Of a stretch of DNA of 64,000 nucleotides, positions 42,812 to 52,855 are shown in pieces. Below the pieces are notes generated by a model. That model was not told the origin of the DNA. It saw only the letters and a list, made by a program, of their open reading frames with translations, and did no database searches. Numbering within the stretch: position 1 is the stretch's first letter; each line of letters opens with the position of its first letter. A program made the translations under genes and the position numbers. The DNA is from Pseudoduganella danionis (GTDB lineage Bacteria > Pseudomonadota > Gammaproteobacteria > Burkholderiales > Burkholderiaceae_D): NCBI RefSeq assembly GCF_009720775.1, contig NZ_WNKW01000004.1:372001-436000 (forward strand). Direction: 5' to 3'.

Positions 42812-44128
42812 ATGTCGATTCAGATTAGCAAGCTAGATTCAAGCCAAGTAGATTTCAAAAAGTCGCTGGATGCCCTGCTGGCATTTGAAGCGAGTACCGA
42901 TGAAGCCATCGAGCGTGCCGTGGCCGGCATCCTCGCCGATGTGAAAGCGCGCGGCGATGCCGCCGTGCTGGAATACACTAACCGGTTCGACCGCATCCCT
43001 AACGGCGGCGCAGCCAGCATGGCCGCCTTCGATATCGGCACGGCCGAACTGCAGGCGGCACTGGCTGCCATTCCTGCGGCCCAGCGCAGCGCACTGGAAA
43101 CGGCAGCGCAGCGCATCCGCGCCTTCCACGAACGCCAGAAGCAGGAATTGCAAGGCTTCCGTTACACCGAAGCCGATGGCACGGTGCTGGGTCAGGTGAT
43201 TACGCCGCTGGACCGCGTAGGCATCTATGTGCCGGGCGGTAAAGCTGCCTATCCTTCCTCGGTGCTGATGAACGCGATTCCGGCCCACGTGGCCGGTGTT
43301 CAGGAAATCATCATGGTGGTGCCGACGCCGGATGGCGTGAAGAACCAGATGGTGCTGGCCGCTGCGGCAATTGCCGGCGTGACCCGCGTGATTACCATCG
43401 GCGGCGCACAGGCAGTCGGTGCACTGGCCTACGGAACGGAAACCATTAGTCCGGTCGACAAGATCGTCGGCCCCGGCAATGCCTATGTGGCCGCTGCCAA
43501 GCGCCGCGTGTTCGGCATCGTCGGCATCGACATGATTGCCGGCCCTTCCGAAATTCTGATCATCTGCGACGGCACGACCGATCCGGACTGGGTAGCGATG
43601 GATCTGTTCTCGCAGGCCGAGCACGACGAACTGGCGCAATCGATACTGCTGTGCCCTGACGCCGACTACATCGCCAAGGTGGAAGCGAGCATCAATAAGC
43701 TGCTGCCGGCCATGCCGCGTGCCGATGTGATCCGCACTTCGCTGACTGATCGCGGCGCGCTGATCAAGGTGGCTGACATGGCCGAAGCCTGCGCGATCGC
43801 CAACTCGATCGCGGCCGAACACCTGGAAATTTCGGCCGAAGATCCGCAGCGCTGGGCTGACCAGATCCGCCACGCGGGCGCCATGTTCCTCGGCCGTTAT
43901 TCGTCCGAATCGCTGGGCGATTACTGCTGCGGCCCGAATCACGTGCTGCCCACTTCGCGCACGGCGCGCTTCTCGTCGCCACTCGGTGTGTACGACTTCC
44001 AGAAGCGTTCCTCGCTGATCCACGTCAGCGAAGCCGGCGCCCAGACGCTGGGCAAGGTGGCCGCCGAACTGGCCTACGGCGAAGGCTTGCAGGCGCATGC
44101 TCGCAGCGCCGAACTGCGTCTGAAATAA
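42812..44128 (+). CDS. hisD: Histidinol dehydrogenase
   Basis: This 438-residue zinc enzyme performs the last two oxidations of histidine synthesis. Family blocks include [17 protein letters not shown] in part ([11 protein letters not shown]), [36 protein letters not shown] and [14 protein letters not shown]. Length is normal. The next gene, a DNA methyltransferase, follows after 11 bases. Confidence 0.96.
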   Translation: MSIQISKLDSSQVDFKKSLDALLAFEASTDEAIERAVAGILADVKARGDAAVLEYTNRFDRIPNGGAASMAAFDIGTAELQAALAAIPAAQRSALETAAQRIRAFHERQKQELQGFRYTEADGTVLGQVITPLDRVGIYVPGGKAAYPSSVLMNAIPAHVAGVQEIIMVVPTPDGVKNQMVLAAAAIAGVTRVITIGGAQAVGALAYGTETISPVDKIVGPGNAYVAAAKRRVFGIVGIDMIAGPSEILIICDGTTDPDWVAMDLFSQAEHDELAQSILLCPDADYIAKVEASINKLLPAMPRADVIRTSLTDRGALIKVADMAEACAIANSIAAEHLEISAEDPQRWADQIRHAGAMFLGRYSSESLGDYCCGPNHVLPTSRTARFSSPLGVYDFQKRSSLIHVSEAGAQTLGKVAAELAYGEGLQAHARSAELRLK

Positions 44129-44139
44129 GCTGCCCCACC

Positions 44140-45048
44140 ATGACGGCAGCCGGCTGGATCGATCAGGTATTTTGCGAGGATGCGCTAGCAGGGCTGGCGC
44201 GCATCCCCGATGGTGCCATCGATCTGATTCTGACCGATCCGCCCTACAATTTGGGCAAGGATTACGGCAACGACTCCGACAGCCAGACGGTGGAAGACTA
44301 TCTGCGCTGGACCGAGCAGTGGATCGATGCGGCCCTGCCCAAGCTCAAGCCTAACGGCAGCCTGTACATCTTCCTCACGTGGCGTTTTTCGCCCGAGATC
44401 TTCGTGCTGCTGAAACAGCGCATGACCATGATGAACGAAATCATCTGGGATAGACGCGTGCCGTCCATGGGCGGCAGCGTGCGCAGCTTTTCGTCGGTGC
44501 ATGACACGATCGGCTTTTTCGTACGCCGCAAGGATTACTACTTCGATCTCGATGCCGTGCGCATTCCCTACGATGCCGAGACCAAGAAAGCCCGTTCGCG
44601 CTCGATCTTCGTGGGTGCCAAATGGCTGGAAGTGGGCTACAACCCGAAAGACCTGTGGAGCGTATCGCGGCTGCACCGCGAGCATCCCGAGCGGGCCGAC
44701 CATCCAACCCAGAAGCCGCTGGAAATCATCGAGCGCATGGTGAAGGCCTCCTGCCCGCCTGAAGGCGTGGTGCTCGATCTATTCATGGGCAGCGGCACCA
44801 CGGCGATCGCCGCCAAGCGCTGCGGCCGCCATTTCGTCGGTTTCGAACTCAATCCCGATTACTGCGCCATCATCGGCGAACGGCTGGCGCGCGAACAGCA
44901 GCTAGCCGATGCCGCACTGACCGCCAGCGCTACCGCTACCTCTACCGCGCTGCCCGAGCCGGTGGCCGTGCGGGCTGCCGCCAGCAAGAAAAAATCTGCG
45001 CCGCGTACGCGCAAGCCCGTCGTTAAACGAAGTTCTGCCAACTCATAG
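44140..45048 (+). CDS. Orphan DNA methyltransferase (N6-adenine or N4-cytosine, beta-class order)
   Basis: This 302-residue SAM-dependent enzyme has DPPY (Asp33-Tyr36, in LTDPPYNLG) early and the SAM-binding motif LDLFMGSGTTAIAAKR late (about residue 213). This is the motif IV-before-I order of the beta class. HPTQKPLEIIERMV is the usual motif X region. The C-terminal 50 residues are an Ala/Thr-rich linker and a basic end (KKKSAPRTRK) that may contact DNA. No restriction gene adjoins it, so it is an orphan. It sits 11 bases after hisD and 18 before hisC, so it should be transcribed with the his genes. The recognition site is unknown. Confidence 0.9.
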   Translation: MTAAGWIDQVFCEDALAGLARIPDGAIDLILTDPPYNLGKDYGNDSDSQTVEDYLRWTEQWIDAALPKLKPNGSLYIFLTWRFSPEIFVLLKQRMTMMNEIIWDRRVPSMGGSVRSFSSVHDTIGFFVRRKDYYFDLDAVRIPYDAETKKARSRSIFVGAKWLEVGYNPKDLWSVSRLHREHPERADHPTQKPLEIIERMVKASCPPEGVVLDLFMGSGTTAIAAKRCGRHFVGFELNPDYCAIIGERLAREQQLADAALTASATATSTALPEPVAVRAAASKKKSAPRTRKPVVKRSSANS

Positions 45049-45066
45049 CTAAGGAGCCCTTGCAAG

Positions 45067-46161
45067 ATGTCCCCCATCGACACCCTGATTAACACCACTA
45101 TCCGCTCCGACGTGCGCTCCATCCAGAGCTACCACGTTGCCGATGCCAGTGGCTTTATCAAACTGGATGCGATGGAGAACCCTTACGAGCTCCCGCATGC
45201 GCTGCGCCAGCAACTGGGCGCGCGGCTGGCCGAAGCCAGCCTGAATCGTTACCCCGTTGCTTCTTATGCCACCCTCAAGCAGCGCGTGCGCGAAACGCTG
45301 GGCGTACTGGCCGGCTACGACGTCATGCTGGGTAATGGCTCGGATGAACTGATCTCGATTTTGTGCATGGCCTGCGCCCAGCAGGAACGGCGTGCCGTGG
45401 TGGTAGCACCCACGCCATCGTTCGTGATGTACCAGCGCTCGGCCCAGTTTGCCGGCATGGACTATGTGGGCGTACCGCTCAAAGCCGACCTGACGCTGGA
45501 CTTGCCGGCCATGCTGGCGGCCATCGCCAAACACCGCCCTGCGCTGGTGTTCCTGTCCTACCCGAATAACCCGACCGGCAATCTGTTCGGCGCCGACGAC
45601 ATCGTCGCCATCATCCGCGCATTGGACGGTTTCGGTCTGGCCATCGTCGATGAAGCCTACGAACCGTTCGCCAGCGACACCTTCATGGGCCGCCTGCCCG
45701 AGTTCCCGAATCTGGTGGTGATGCGCACGGTGTCCAAGCTGGGGCTGGCCGGTATCCGCCTCGGTTATATGTCGGCCGCGCCGCAACTGCTGGCTGAACT
45801 GGACAAAGTGCGGCCTCCTTACAACATCAACGTATTGACCCAGATTGCGGCCGAATTCGCGCTCGAGCATGTGGAGGTGCTGAACCAGCAGGCCAGTGCT
45901 TTGCGCGCCGCACGCGCCGATCTGGCAGCCGCTATGGCCGCTCTGCCCGGCGTGGAGGTTTTCCCGTCGGCGGCGAATTTTATCTTGATTCGGGTGCCAA
46001 ATTCCGATGATGCCTACGCGAAACTGCTGTCTCGCAAGGTATTAATTAAAAATGTGAGTAAAATGCACGGTGTGCTGGCCAATTGTTTGCGTATCACGGT
46101 CAGTACGCCGGAAGAAAATCGTGCCTTCCTCGATGCCTTTGCTGCATCGCTGTCGGCCTGA
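45067..46161 (+). CDS. hisC: Histidinol-phosphate aminotransferase
   Basis: This 364-residue PLP enzyme of fold type I turns imidazole-acetol phosphate into histidinol phosphate. The PLP lysine is Lys224 in TVSKLGLAGIRLGY. GNGSDELI, SYPNNPTGN and DEAYEPF are also present. It resumes the his order after the inserted methyltransferase gene. Confidence 0.95.
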   Translation: MSPIDTLINTTIRSDVRSIQSYHVADASGFIKLDAMENPYELPHALRQQLGARLAEASLNRYPVASYATLKQRVRETLGVLAGYDVMLGNGSDELISILCMACAQQERRAVVVAPTPSFVMYQRSAQFAGMDYVGVPLKADLTLDLPAMLAAIAKHRPALVFLSYPNNPTGNLFGADDIVAIIRALDGFGLAIVDEAYEPFASDTFMGRLPEFPNLVVMRTVSKLGLAGIRLGYMSAAPQLLAELDKVRPPYNINVLTQIAAEFALEHVEVLNQQASALRAARADLAAAMAALPGVEVFPSAANFILIRVPNSDDAYAKLLSRKVLIKNVSKMHGVLANCLRITVSTPEENRAFLDAFAASLSA

Positions 46162-46191
46162 AGTTATCGACATCGCTATCGCGAGCCTTTC

Positions 46192-46782
46192 ATGAACCGC
46201 ACCGCAGAAATTATCCGCAACACCAACGAGACGCAAGTCCACGTTTCGCTCAATCTTGATGGTACCGGCAAGCAGAAACTGAATACCGGCGTACCGTTCC
46301 TCGATCATATGCTGGACCAGATCGCCCGCCACGGCCTGATCGATCTGGAAGTGGAAGCCACCGGCGATATCCATATCGATAACCACCATACGGTGGAAGA
46401 CGTCGGCATCACGCTGGGCATGGCAGTAGCCAAGGCCATCGGCGACCGCAAGGGCATTGTCCGCTACGGCCACTCGTATGTGCCGCTGGATGAAGCGCTG
46501 TCGCGCGTGGTGCTCGATTATTCGGGCCGTCCCGGCATCGAATACCATATTCCATTCACCCGCGCGATGATAGGCACTTACGATGTCGATCTGACGCTGG
46601 AATTCTTCCGCGGCTTTGTCAATCACGCCGGCGTGACCCTGCACATCGATAATCTGCGTGGTACCAATGCGCACCACCAGTGCGAAACCGTGTTCAAGGC
46701 CTTCGGCCGCGCGCTGCGCATGGCATCGGAACTCGATCCGCGTGCTGCCGGCACCATCCCATCGACCAAGGGCAGCCTGTAA
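46192..46782 (+). CDS. hisB: Imidazoleglycerol-phosphate dehydratase
   Basis: This 196-residue manganese enzyme has the twin metal motifs [11 protein letters not shown] and NAHHQCE. It is the single-function form, without the N-terminal histidinol-phosphatase domain seen in enterobacteria, so that phosphatase must be encoded elsewhere. It is followed 13 bases later by hisH. Confidence 0.96.
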   Translation: MNRTAEIIRNTNETQVHVSLNLDGTGKQKLNTGVPFLDHMLDQIARHGLIDLEVEATGDIHIDNHHTVEDVGITLGMAVAKAIGDRKGIVRYGHSYVPLDEALSRVVLDYSGRPGIEYHIPFTRAMIGTYDVDLTLEFFRGFVNHAGVTLHIDNLRGTNAHHQCETVFKAFGRALRMASELDPRAAGTIPSTKGSL

Positions 46783-46795
46783 TAGCTCAATCAAC

Positions 46796-47434
46796 ATGAA
46801 TAAAATCGTAGTAGTGGATTACGGCATGGGCAATCTGCGCTCGGTCGCCCAGGCTTTGCGCGCCGTAGCGCCGGAGGCCGATGTGGTGATTTCGGGCGAG
46901 GTGGCCGACATTGAAAGTGCCGACCGTATCGTTCTGCCCGGACAGGGCGCCATGCCGGACTGCATGCGCAGCCTGCGCGAATCCGGTGTGCAGGATGCCT
47001 TGCTGGCAGCCTCGCGCAGCAAGCCGCTGATGGGAGTGTGCATCGGCGAGCAGATGCTGTTCGAGCGTAGCGAAGAAGGCCATGCTGCCGGTCTGGGCCT
47101 GCTGCCCGGCGAGGTGGTGCGCTTCCAGCTCGATGGCATGCTGCAGGAAGACGGTTCGCGCTTCAAAGTGCCGCAGATGGGCTGGAATCAGGTGCAGCAG
47201 AGCGCTGCCCACCCGATGTGGCAGGACATTCCCGACAATAGCTATTTCTATTTCGTGCATAGCTATTTTGCCCGTCCCAGTGTGGCCGAACACACCGTGG
47301 GCGTGACCGTGTACGGTGCGCCGTTCAGTTGCGCCGTCGCACGTGATAATATTTTTGCGACCCAGTTCCATCCCGAGAAGAGTGCAGCCGCGGGTCTGCA
47401 GTTGTACAAGAATTTCGTCCACTGGAGTCCCTGA
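46796..47434 (+). CDS. hisH: Imidazole glycerol phosphate synthase, glutaminase subunit
   Basis: This 212-residue class-I glutamine amidotransferase supplies ammonia to HisF. The N-terminus is [16 protein letters not shown], the nucleophile elbow is GVCIGEQML and the His-Glu pair is in QFHPEKS. I chose the ATG at 46796. The same frame is open back into hisB but without similarity. The family usually has GxCLGMQ; here it is GVCIGEQ. Confidence 0.95.
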   Translation: MNKIVVVDYGMGNLRSVAQALRAVAPEADVVISGEVADIESADRIVLPGQGAMPDCMRSLRESGVQDALLAASRSKPLMGVCIGEQMLFERSEEGHAAGLGLLPGEVVRFQLDGMLQEDGSRFKVPQMGWNQVQQSAAHPMWQDIPDNSYFYFVHSYFARPSVAEHTVGVTVYGAPFSCAVARDNIFATQFHPEKSAAAGLQLYKNFVHWSP

Positions 47435-47497
47435 TTCCAGCCCAGTGCAAACTTTAACGTTCACCAATTTACAGTTCACTTTACTGATCAAATCATC

Positions 47498-48286
47498 ATG
47501 CTGCTCATTCCTGCCATCGACCTGAAAGACGGTCACTGCGTACGCCTGAAACAGGGCGATATGGAACTTGCTACCGTATTCTCCGAAGAACCTGCTGCCA
47601 TGGCGCTGCACTGGCTCAAACAGGGCGCACGCCGTTTGCATCTGGTCGATCTGAACGGCGCCTTTGCCGGCAAGCCGAAGAACGAAGCGGCCATCAAGTC
47701 CATCCTCAAAGTGGTGCAGGAATACGCCGAAGAGAACGATCTCGACGAAATCCCTGTGCAGCTGGGCGGCGGCATCCGTGATCTGGACACCATCGAACGC
47801 TACCTCGATGCCGGCATCAGCTACGTCATCATCGGTACGGCGGCCGTGAAAGAACCGGGCTTCCTGCATGACGCCTGCGGCGCCTTCCCCGGCCACATCA
47901 TCGTTGGCCTCGATGCCAAGGACGGCAAAGTGGCCACCGATGGCTGGAGCAAAATGTCCGGTCACGAAGTGATCGATCTGGCCAAGAAGTTCGAAGCCTA
48001 CGGCGTGGAATCCATCATCTACACCGATATCGGCCGCGACGGCATGATGGGCGGCGTGAACATCGAAGCTACCGTCAAACTGGCTCAGGCCGTGAAGATT
48101 CCGGTGATCGCCTCCGGTGGTCTGCATAACATCGCCGACGTGGAAGCGCTGTGCGCGGTGCAGGACGAAGGTATCGAAGGCGTGATCTGCGGCCGTTCGA
48201 TTTACGAAGGCACCATCGATCTGGCCACGGCCCAGGTGCGTGCCGATGAACTGAGCGGCGACCTGGTCGACGACGAAGCCGAATAA
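47498..48286 (+). CDS. hisA: Phosphoribosylformimino-AICAR phosphate isomerase
   Basis: This 262-residue TIM-barrel isomerase has the conserved half-barrel motifs [18 protein letters not shown], with its catalytic Asp8-type residue, and [13 protein letters not shown]. Phosphate-binding Gly-rich turns ([16 protein letters not shown]) are visible. It follows hisH after 63 bases and precedes hisF by 4. Confidence 0.95.
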   Translation: MLLIPAIDLKDGHCVRLKQGDMELATVFSEEPAAMALHWLKQGARRLHLVDLNGAFAGKPKNEAAIKSILKVVQEYAEENDLDEIPVQLGGGIRDLDTIERYLDAGISYVIIGTAAVKEPGFLHDACGAFPGHIIVGLDAKDGKVATDGWSKMSGHEVIDLAKKFEAYGVESIIYTDIGRDGMMGGVNIEATVKLAQAVKIPVIASGGLHNIADVEALCAVQDEGIEGVICGRSIYEGTIDLATAQVRADELSGDLVDDEAE

Positions 48287-48290
48287 ACCT

Positions 48291-49052
48291 ATGCTCGCTA
48301 AACGCATCATTCCCTGCCTCGACGTGACCGATGGCCGCGTCGTCAAAGGCGTCAATTTCACCGAGCTGCGCGATGCCGGCGATCCGGTGGAAATCGCCCG
48401 CCGTTACGACGAACAGGGCGCTGACGAACTGACCTTCCTCGACATTACCGCCACCAGCGACAACCGTGGCCTGATCCTGCACATCATCGAAGCGGTGGCC
48501 TCGCAAGTGTTCATTCCGCTCACCGTCGGTGGCGGGGTGCGCGAAGTGGCCGATGTGCGCCGCCTGCTGAATGCGGGCGCGGACAAGGTCAGCATGAATT
48601 CGTCCGCGGTGGCCAACCCGCAACTGGTGTATGACGCCGCGCACAAGCACGGCTCGCAGTGCATCGTGGTGGCGATCGATGCCAAGCAGGTGGCACCGGG
48701 CAAGTGGGAAGTGTTTACCCACGGCGGCCGCAAGGCTACCGGCCTCGATGCGATCGAGTGGGCCAAGAAAATGGAACAGCTGGGCGCCGGTGAAATCCTG
48801 CTGACCAGTATGGACCGCGACGGCACCAAGTCTGGCTTTGATCTGGGCCTCACGCGCGGTGTGTCGGATGCCATCAGCATTCCCGTGATCGCTTCGGGCG
48901 GTGTGGGCGGCCTGCAGGATCTGGCCGACGGCATCAAGCTGGGCAAGGCTGACGCCGTGCTGGCTGCCAGTATCTTCCACTATGGCCAGCACACGGTGCA
49001 GGAAGCCAAACAGTTCATGGCGCAGCAGGGTATCCCTATGCGTCTGGCATAG
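48291..49052 (+). CDS. hisF: Imidazole glycerol phosphate synthase, cyclase subunit
   Basis: This 253-residue TIM barrel begins [18 protein letters not shown] and has [25 protein letters not shown] and [12 protein letters not shown]. It joins HisH and gives IGP and AICAR. It is homologous to HisA next to it, an old duplication. hisI follows after 18 bases. Confidence 0.96.
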   Translation: MLAKRIIPCLDVTDGRVVKGVNFTELRDAGDPVEIARRYDEQGADELTFLDITATSDNRGLILHIIEAVASQVFIPLTVGGGVREVADVRRLLNAGADKVSMNSSAVANPQLVYDAAHKHGSQCIVVAIDAKQVAPGKWEVFTHGGRKATGLDAIEWAKKMEQLGAGEILLTSMDRDGTKSGFDLGLTRGVSDAISIPVIASGGVGGLQDLADGIKLGKADAVLAASIFHYGQHTVQEAKQFMAQQGIPMRLA

Positions 49053-49070
49053 GGAATTAAAGGAAACACG

Positions 49071-49532
49071 ATGTCTACGCCTACTGCTAGCAGCCTCGCC
49101 AAGGCTAAATGGCTGAAAAAAATCCACTGGGACGAGCATGGTCTGGTGCCCGTGATCGCCCAGGAAGCGGGCAGCAACGATGTGCTGATGTTCGCCTGGA
49201 TGAACCGCGAAGCACTGGCACGCACGGTGGAACTGGGCGAAGCCGTGTACTGGAGCCGTTCGCGCAAGAAGCTGTGGCACAAGGGCGAAGAGTCCGGCCA
49301 TGTGCAGAAAGTGCTGGAAATCCGTCTCGACTGCGATGAAGACGTGGTGCTGCTGAAGATCGAGCAGGCTGGCGGCATCGCCTGCCACACGGGCCGGCAT
49401 TCCTGCTTCTACCAGAAGTTCGAAGGCGATGCGCTGGAAGGCGACTGGCAGACGGCCGAGCCGGTGCTGAAAGATCCGGCACAAATCTATGCGGCCGAGC
49501 AGGCCGCCAAACCGAAAAAGACCACCCCATGA
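49071..49532 (+). CDS. hisI: Phosphoribosyl-AMP cyclohydrolase
   Basis: This 153-residue enzyme has [28 protein letters not shown] and the metal-binding DCDEDVVLL and HTGRHSCFY. HisE is a separate gene, overlapping it by four bases (ATGA), unlike the fused HisIE of enterobacteria. The C-terminal 25 residues are an extra charged tail. Confidence 0.95.
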   Translation: MSTPTASSLAKAKWLKKIHWDEHGLVPVIAQEAGSNDVLMFAWMNREALARTVELGEAVYWSRSRKKLWHKGEESGHVQKVLEIRLDCDEDVVLLKIEQAGGIACHTGRHSCFYQKFEGDALEGDWQTAEPVLKDPAQIYAAEQAAKPKKTTP

Positions 49533-49867
49533 GCACCATACTAGACCGTCTGGCCGAGATCATCGAATCGCGCAAGCCGGCGCAGGGCGGCGACCCTGCC
49601 ACTTCCTACACGGCCAAACTGCTGGCCAAGGGCGATGACGCCATCCTCAAAAAAATCGGCGAAGAAGCCACTGAAACGGTGATGGCCGCCAAAGATGTGC
49701 GCGCCGGCGCCGATAGCGGTAAAGTGCTGTACGAGGTGGCTGATCTGTGGTTCCACACGCTGGTACTGCTGGCCCAGTTCGACCTCAAGCCGCAGCAGGT
49801 GCTGGATGAACTGGCGCGGCGCGAAGGCGTGTCCGGTCTGGCTGAAAAAGCGGCACGCAAGGAATAA
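49529..49867 (+). CDS. hisE: Phosphoribosyl-ATP pyrophosphatase
   Basis: This 112-residue MazG-like all-alpha pyrophosphohydrolase has the [16 protein letters not shown] and [13 protein letters not shown] motifs with the metal-binding Glu and Asp residues. It opens in the stop of hisI. It is the last his gene of the cluster, giving nine in all. Confidence 0.95.
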   Translation: MSTILDRLAEIIESRKPAQGGDPATSYTAKLLAKGDDAILKKIGEEATETVMAAKDVRAGADSGKVLYEVADLWFHTLVLLAQFDLKPQQVLDELARREGVSGLAEKAARKE

Positions 49868-49888
49868 ACCTGTCTAACCGGAGCTGTT

Positions 49889-50260
49889 GTGGATAACTGC
49901 CTGTTTTGCAAAATCGCTGAAAAAAAGATTCCTGCTACCATAGTCTATGAAGATGATGAGTTGCTGGCCTTCAAAGACATCAACCCGGCTGCCCCGGTGC
50001 ATCTGCTGGTGATTCCGAAGAAGCATTACGCTACCCTCTCGGCCTGTACGGCGGAGGATGCGCCATTGCTGGGCCGCATGCTGGCACTGGCGCCGAAACT
50101 GGCGGCAGAGTTCGGTTGTGGCGTGCAGCACGCAGCAGACGGCACGCCTAGCGCCGGCTACAAGACGCTGATTAACAGCGGTCCTGATGGCGGGCAGGAG
50201 GTGTACCATCTGCACATGCACATCATCGGCGGGCCGCACCCGTGGCGCGGCCAGCGCTAG
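49889..50260 (+). CDS. hinT: HIT-family nucleotide hydrolase (HinT-like)
   Basis: This 123-residue protein begins at a GTG (49889) as VDNCLFCKIAEKKIPA and has the histidine triad HLHMHIIGG near the C-terminus. HinT-like proteins hydrolyse nucleoside phosphoramidates. A HIT gene between hisE and tatA is a common layout in betaproteobacteria. CLFC has the form of the zinc half-site present in some HIT proteins. Confidence 0.92.
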   Translation: MDNCLFCKIAEKKIPATIVYEDDELLAFKDINPAAPVHLLVIPKKHYATLSACTAEDAPLLGRMLALAPKLAAEFGCGVQHAADGTPSAGYKTLINSGPDGGQEVYHLHMHIIGGPHPWRGQR

Positions 50261-50411
50261 GCGCAGAGCGGGCCGGAAGCGTGTCTTTGTTCATAGTTGC
50301 TTGTATGAAAACATTACAAATGCATGACATTGGCGCTTCGCTTATACTGTCGCAGGCGTTTTTTGAATCAACGGAATTTTAGGGCGCGCGCGTCCTGCAA
50401 GGGGAATAGAA

Positions 50412-50657
50412 ATGGGTACAGGTAGCTGGTTGCACTGGGCAATTCTGCTGGTGGTCGTAATTCTGATCTTCGGCACCAAGAAGCTCGGTAATGTGGGTTC
50501 CGATCTGGGTAAAGCCGTGAAAGGCTTCAAAGACGGTATCAAGGGCGAAGAAGACAAGGCGGCCGCTCCGGCTGCCCCAGCCGCTTCTACGCCGCCGGCA
50601 CAGGTGGCCGACAAGAGCACCATCGACGTCGAAGCCAAGGAAAAGAGCAAGCAGTAA
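50412..50657 (+). CDS. tatA: Sec-independent translocase subunit TatA
   Basis: This 81-residue protein has a short N-terminal membrane helix (about residues 6-21, [15 protein letters not shown]) and the amphipathic helix [16 protein letters not shown], then an Ala/Lys-rich tail. TatA multimers open the path for folded twin-arginine proteins. It is preceded by AGGGGAAT and by a 150-base gap with a TATACT hexamer, so it may have its own promoter. Confidence 0.95.
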   Translation: MGTGSWLHWAILLVVVILIFGTKKLGNVGSDLGKAVKGFKDGIKGEEDKAAAPAAPAASTPPAQVADKSTIDVEAKEKSKQ

Positions 50658-50727
50658 GCACTGGCCTGCGGGCTGGCTTCCGCATGGGCGGAAGCTGGCT
50701 CAAGGCCGGCTCTGATGCCGGATATTT

Positions 50728-51216
50728 ATGATCGATCTTGGTCTGACCAAACTCGCGGTAATCGGTGTGGTGGCGCTGGTCGTCATCGGACCGGAAAAGC
50801 TGCCCAAGGTGGCGCGTATGGCGGGTACGCTGTATGGCCGTGCCCAGCGCTATCTGAGCGAAGTCAAATCGGAAGTCTCGCGCGAAATCGAGATGGAAGA
50901 GCTGCGCAATATGCAGAAAGAAGTGCAGACGGCAGCACAGAATATCAAGCAGGACGTGGAAGCCTCGCTGGCTGAAAGCGTGGCCGAAGTACAGAATATG
51001 TGGCCGGACTCGGTCGCCGAGACGCGCATCATCAGCGCCACCGACGAGGACCTGAAGCGCAAGGCGCGCGAGTTCCGCCGCAAGAAGCTGGTGCGCAATG
51101 CCGCAGTGCCGGGCTGGTACAAGCAGATGCACGGCGGGCGCCAGCATGTGGTGTCCGGCGCGGCGCGGGTGGCACGCTTCCGTCCCCGCAATCACACCCC
51201 TACCTCGTTTTACTAA
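50728..51216 (+). CDS. tatB: Sec-independent translocase subunit TatB
   Basis: This 162-residue protein starts MIDLGLTKLAVIGVVALVVIGPEKLP, given here by its core VIGPEKLPKVAR, the TatB membrane-helix and hinge motif. A long amphipathic helix follows. The C-terminal tail is basic. It abuts tatC with no gap. Confidence 0.95.
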   Translation: MIDLGLTKLAVIGVVALVVIGPEKLPKVARMAGTLYGRAQRYLSEVKSEVSREIEMEELRNMQKEVQTAAQNIKQDVEASLAESVAEVQNMWPDSVAETRIISATDEDLKRKAREFRRKKLVRNAAVPGWYKQMHGGRQHVVSGAARVARFRPRNHTPTSFY

Positions 51217-51972
51217 ATGACTACTTCCAAGCCGGGCGAAGAGACCTTTATCTCTCACCTGATCGAATTGCGCGACCGTCTGGTGCGCGCCACCATCGGT
51301 GTGGTGGTGATGTGCGTCGGTCTGCTGATCTGGCCAGGTCCGGCCCGCATTTACGACATTCTGGCCGCGCCCATGATCGCTTCGTTGCCGGTCGGCTCGA
51401 AGATGATCGCCACGGGGGTGACTTCGCCGTTTCTGGTGCCGATGAAGGTGACGCTGGTGCTGGCCTTGGTAATGGCCCTGCCGTGGGTGCTGTACCAGAT
51501 CTGGGCGTTTGTCGCGCCGGGTCTGTATGCGCATGAAAAGCGGCTGGTGGCGCCACTGGTGATTTCGTCCTCGGCGCTGTTCATGGCGGGGGTGGCGTTC
51601 TGCTACTTCTTCGTGTTTGGCCGCGTATTCAAATTTATTGCCGAGTTCTCGCCACAGTCGATTGCCGTTACGCCCGATATCGAAAACTATCTCGATTTCG
51701 TCATGTCCATGTGTCTGGCGTTTGGCGCGACTTTCGAAGTGCCGGTGGTGGTGGTGATACTGGTGCGTATGGGGCTGGTCAGCGTGGCTAAGCTGAAAGA
51801 GATTCGTCCCTATGCCATCGTCGGTGCTTTCGCTGTTGCCGCTGTGGTAACGCCACCGGATGCGGTGAGTATGTTCTCGCTGGCCATTCCCATGTGTCTG
51901 CTGTTCGAGCTGGGCATACTGGTTGCGCCCTTATTCGTGCGCATGTCCACGGCGCCGGAAGAGAAAGCCTAA
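51217..51972 (+). CDS. tatC: Sec-independent translocase subunit TatC
   Basis: This 251-residue polytopic protein has six membrane helices and the TatC marks SHLIELRDRLVRA at the N-terminus, VPMKVTLVLALVMALPWVLYQIW (core MALPWVLYQIWAFV) and FGATFEVPVVVVILVRMG (core FGATFEVPV). It recognises twin-arginine signals with TatB. Its stop overlaps by four bases the end of the convergent coiled-coil gene. Confidence 0.96.
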   Translation: MTTSKPGEETFISHLIELRDRLVRATIGVVVMCVGLLIWPGPARIYDILAAPMIASLPVGSKMIATGVTSPFLVPMKVTLVLALVMALPWVLYQIWAFVAPGLYAHEKRLVAPLVISSSALFMAGVAFCYFFVFGRVFKFIAEFSPQSIAVTPDIENYLDFVMSMCLAFGATFEVPVVVVILVRMGLVSVAKLKEIRPYAIVGAFAVAAVVTPPDAVSMFSLAIPMCLLFELGILVAPLFVRMSTAPEEKA

Positions 51973-52736
51973 GTTCTCGCTAGCAGCGCCGCGACGCCGA
52001 ACAAGGTGACGGCGTTGATCAGCAGCGAGCTGCCGACCAGCCAGAAAAGTACCTTGGAACGCTGCCCGAGGCGTTCGATTCGAGCGCTAAGCACTTCCAG
52101 TTTGCCATTGATTTCCTGCCGCAACGCATGCAGTTGCTCATGCATTTCCTTGCGCAGGGCCTCCATTTCTCTGCATATCTCATTCACTTCGTTACGCAGG
52201 TCGGCCACTTCTTTACGCAGGCTCGCCACTTGGTTACGCAGGTCGGCCACTTCGCTACGCAGACTATCCAATTGGCCATGCAGGCTTGCCACTTCATTAC
52301 GCAGGCCATCCACTTCGCCATGCAGACCATTTATCTGACCTTGCAGGTCTTTATGCAAGGCGCCTAGCATCGCCAGCATTTCGCTACGCAAAGTCGCGAT
52401 CTCCGCCCGCATTTCAGCGCGCAAAGCTGCGATTTCTGCACGCATTTCAGCGCGCAAGGTGGCGATCTCCGCTTGCATTTCAGCACGTAAGGCTGCAATC
52501 TGCGTCTGCATTTCGGTGCGTAGCGCACCAAGCTGGGCCTGCATTTCATTGCGTAGGATGTCGATGCGCGCCAGCAGATCGGTTTTGAGCAACAGCAGGT
52601 CGGCGGGCGTGACGGTGGTGTCGTGCAGGACTTCGGCCAGCGCCTGAGCTTGCGCTTCGGCCTGATCGGACGGCACGCCGGCGTCACCCAGCTTGCGTGC
52701 ATATTCCAGCGTATTGAAATGGATGGGCATATTCAT
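51969..52736 (-). CDS. DUF1640-like coiled-coil protein with C-terminal membrane anchor
   Basis: This protein of about 255 residues begins MNMPIHFNTLEYARKL, a start like that of DUF1640/CCDC90-type proteins. I chose this ATG because GGGAG lies 6 bases before it. Residues 61-137 are seven 11-residue repeats (type LRAEMRAEIAA). Residues 138-193 are eight heptads (type LRNEVAS). Residues 194-226 return to 11-residue spacing. A hydrophobic helix (231-253) follows, so the rod is probably anchored by its C-terminus. Function is unknown; no partner gene is evident. Confidence 0.78.
   Translation of the reverse strand: MNMPIHFNTLEYARKLGDAGVPSDQAEAQAQALAEVLHDTTVTPADLLLLKTDLLARIDILRNEMQAQLGALRTEMQTQIAALRAEMQAEIATLRAEMRAEIAALRAEMRAEIATLRSEMLAMLGALHKDLQGQINGLHGEVDGLRNEVASLHGQLDSLRSEVADLRNQVASLRKEVADLRNEVNEICREMEALRKEMHEQLHALRQEINGKLEVLSARIERLGQRSKVLFWLVGSSLLINAVTLFGVAALLART
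52158..52325. repeat. 21-bp tandem repeat (heptad part of the coiled-coil gene)
   Basis: Eight units of 21 bp encode the heptads of the coiled coil; the plus strand shows units such as TTACGCAGGTCGGCCACTTC. Units differ at several positions, so they are not recent exact copies. Confidence 0.8.
52326..52556. repeat. 33-bp tandem repeat (11-residue part of the coiled-coil gene)
   Basis: Seven units of 33 bp encode the 11-residue repeats. Neighbouring units share the block CGCATTTCAGCGCGCAA at 52408 and again at 52441, exactly 33 bases apart, with a close variant at 52474. Confidence 0.82.
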
Positions 52737-52855
52737 TACCGCTCCCTGATCGCATGCTAGCAGAACTGGCGATTCCCGCTGCCAGTTCCCCATCGTATCG
52801 AATCAGGGGCGGTGCTGTTTGCGGGCACGCAAGCGTGCCGCACCCAGCCGCAGGC

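Noticed and set aside
44140..45048. A restriction-modification system around the methyltransferase
   Set aside because: Both neighbours are intact his genes at 11 and 18 bases; there is no room for a nuclease gene.
52158..52556. CRISPR array suggested by regular repeats
   Set aside because: The 21- and 33-bp units are contiguous without spacers and encode in-frame coiled-coil repeats.
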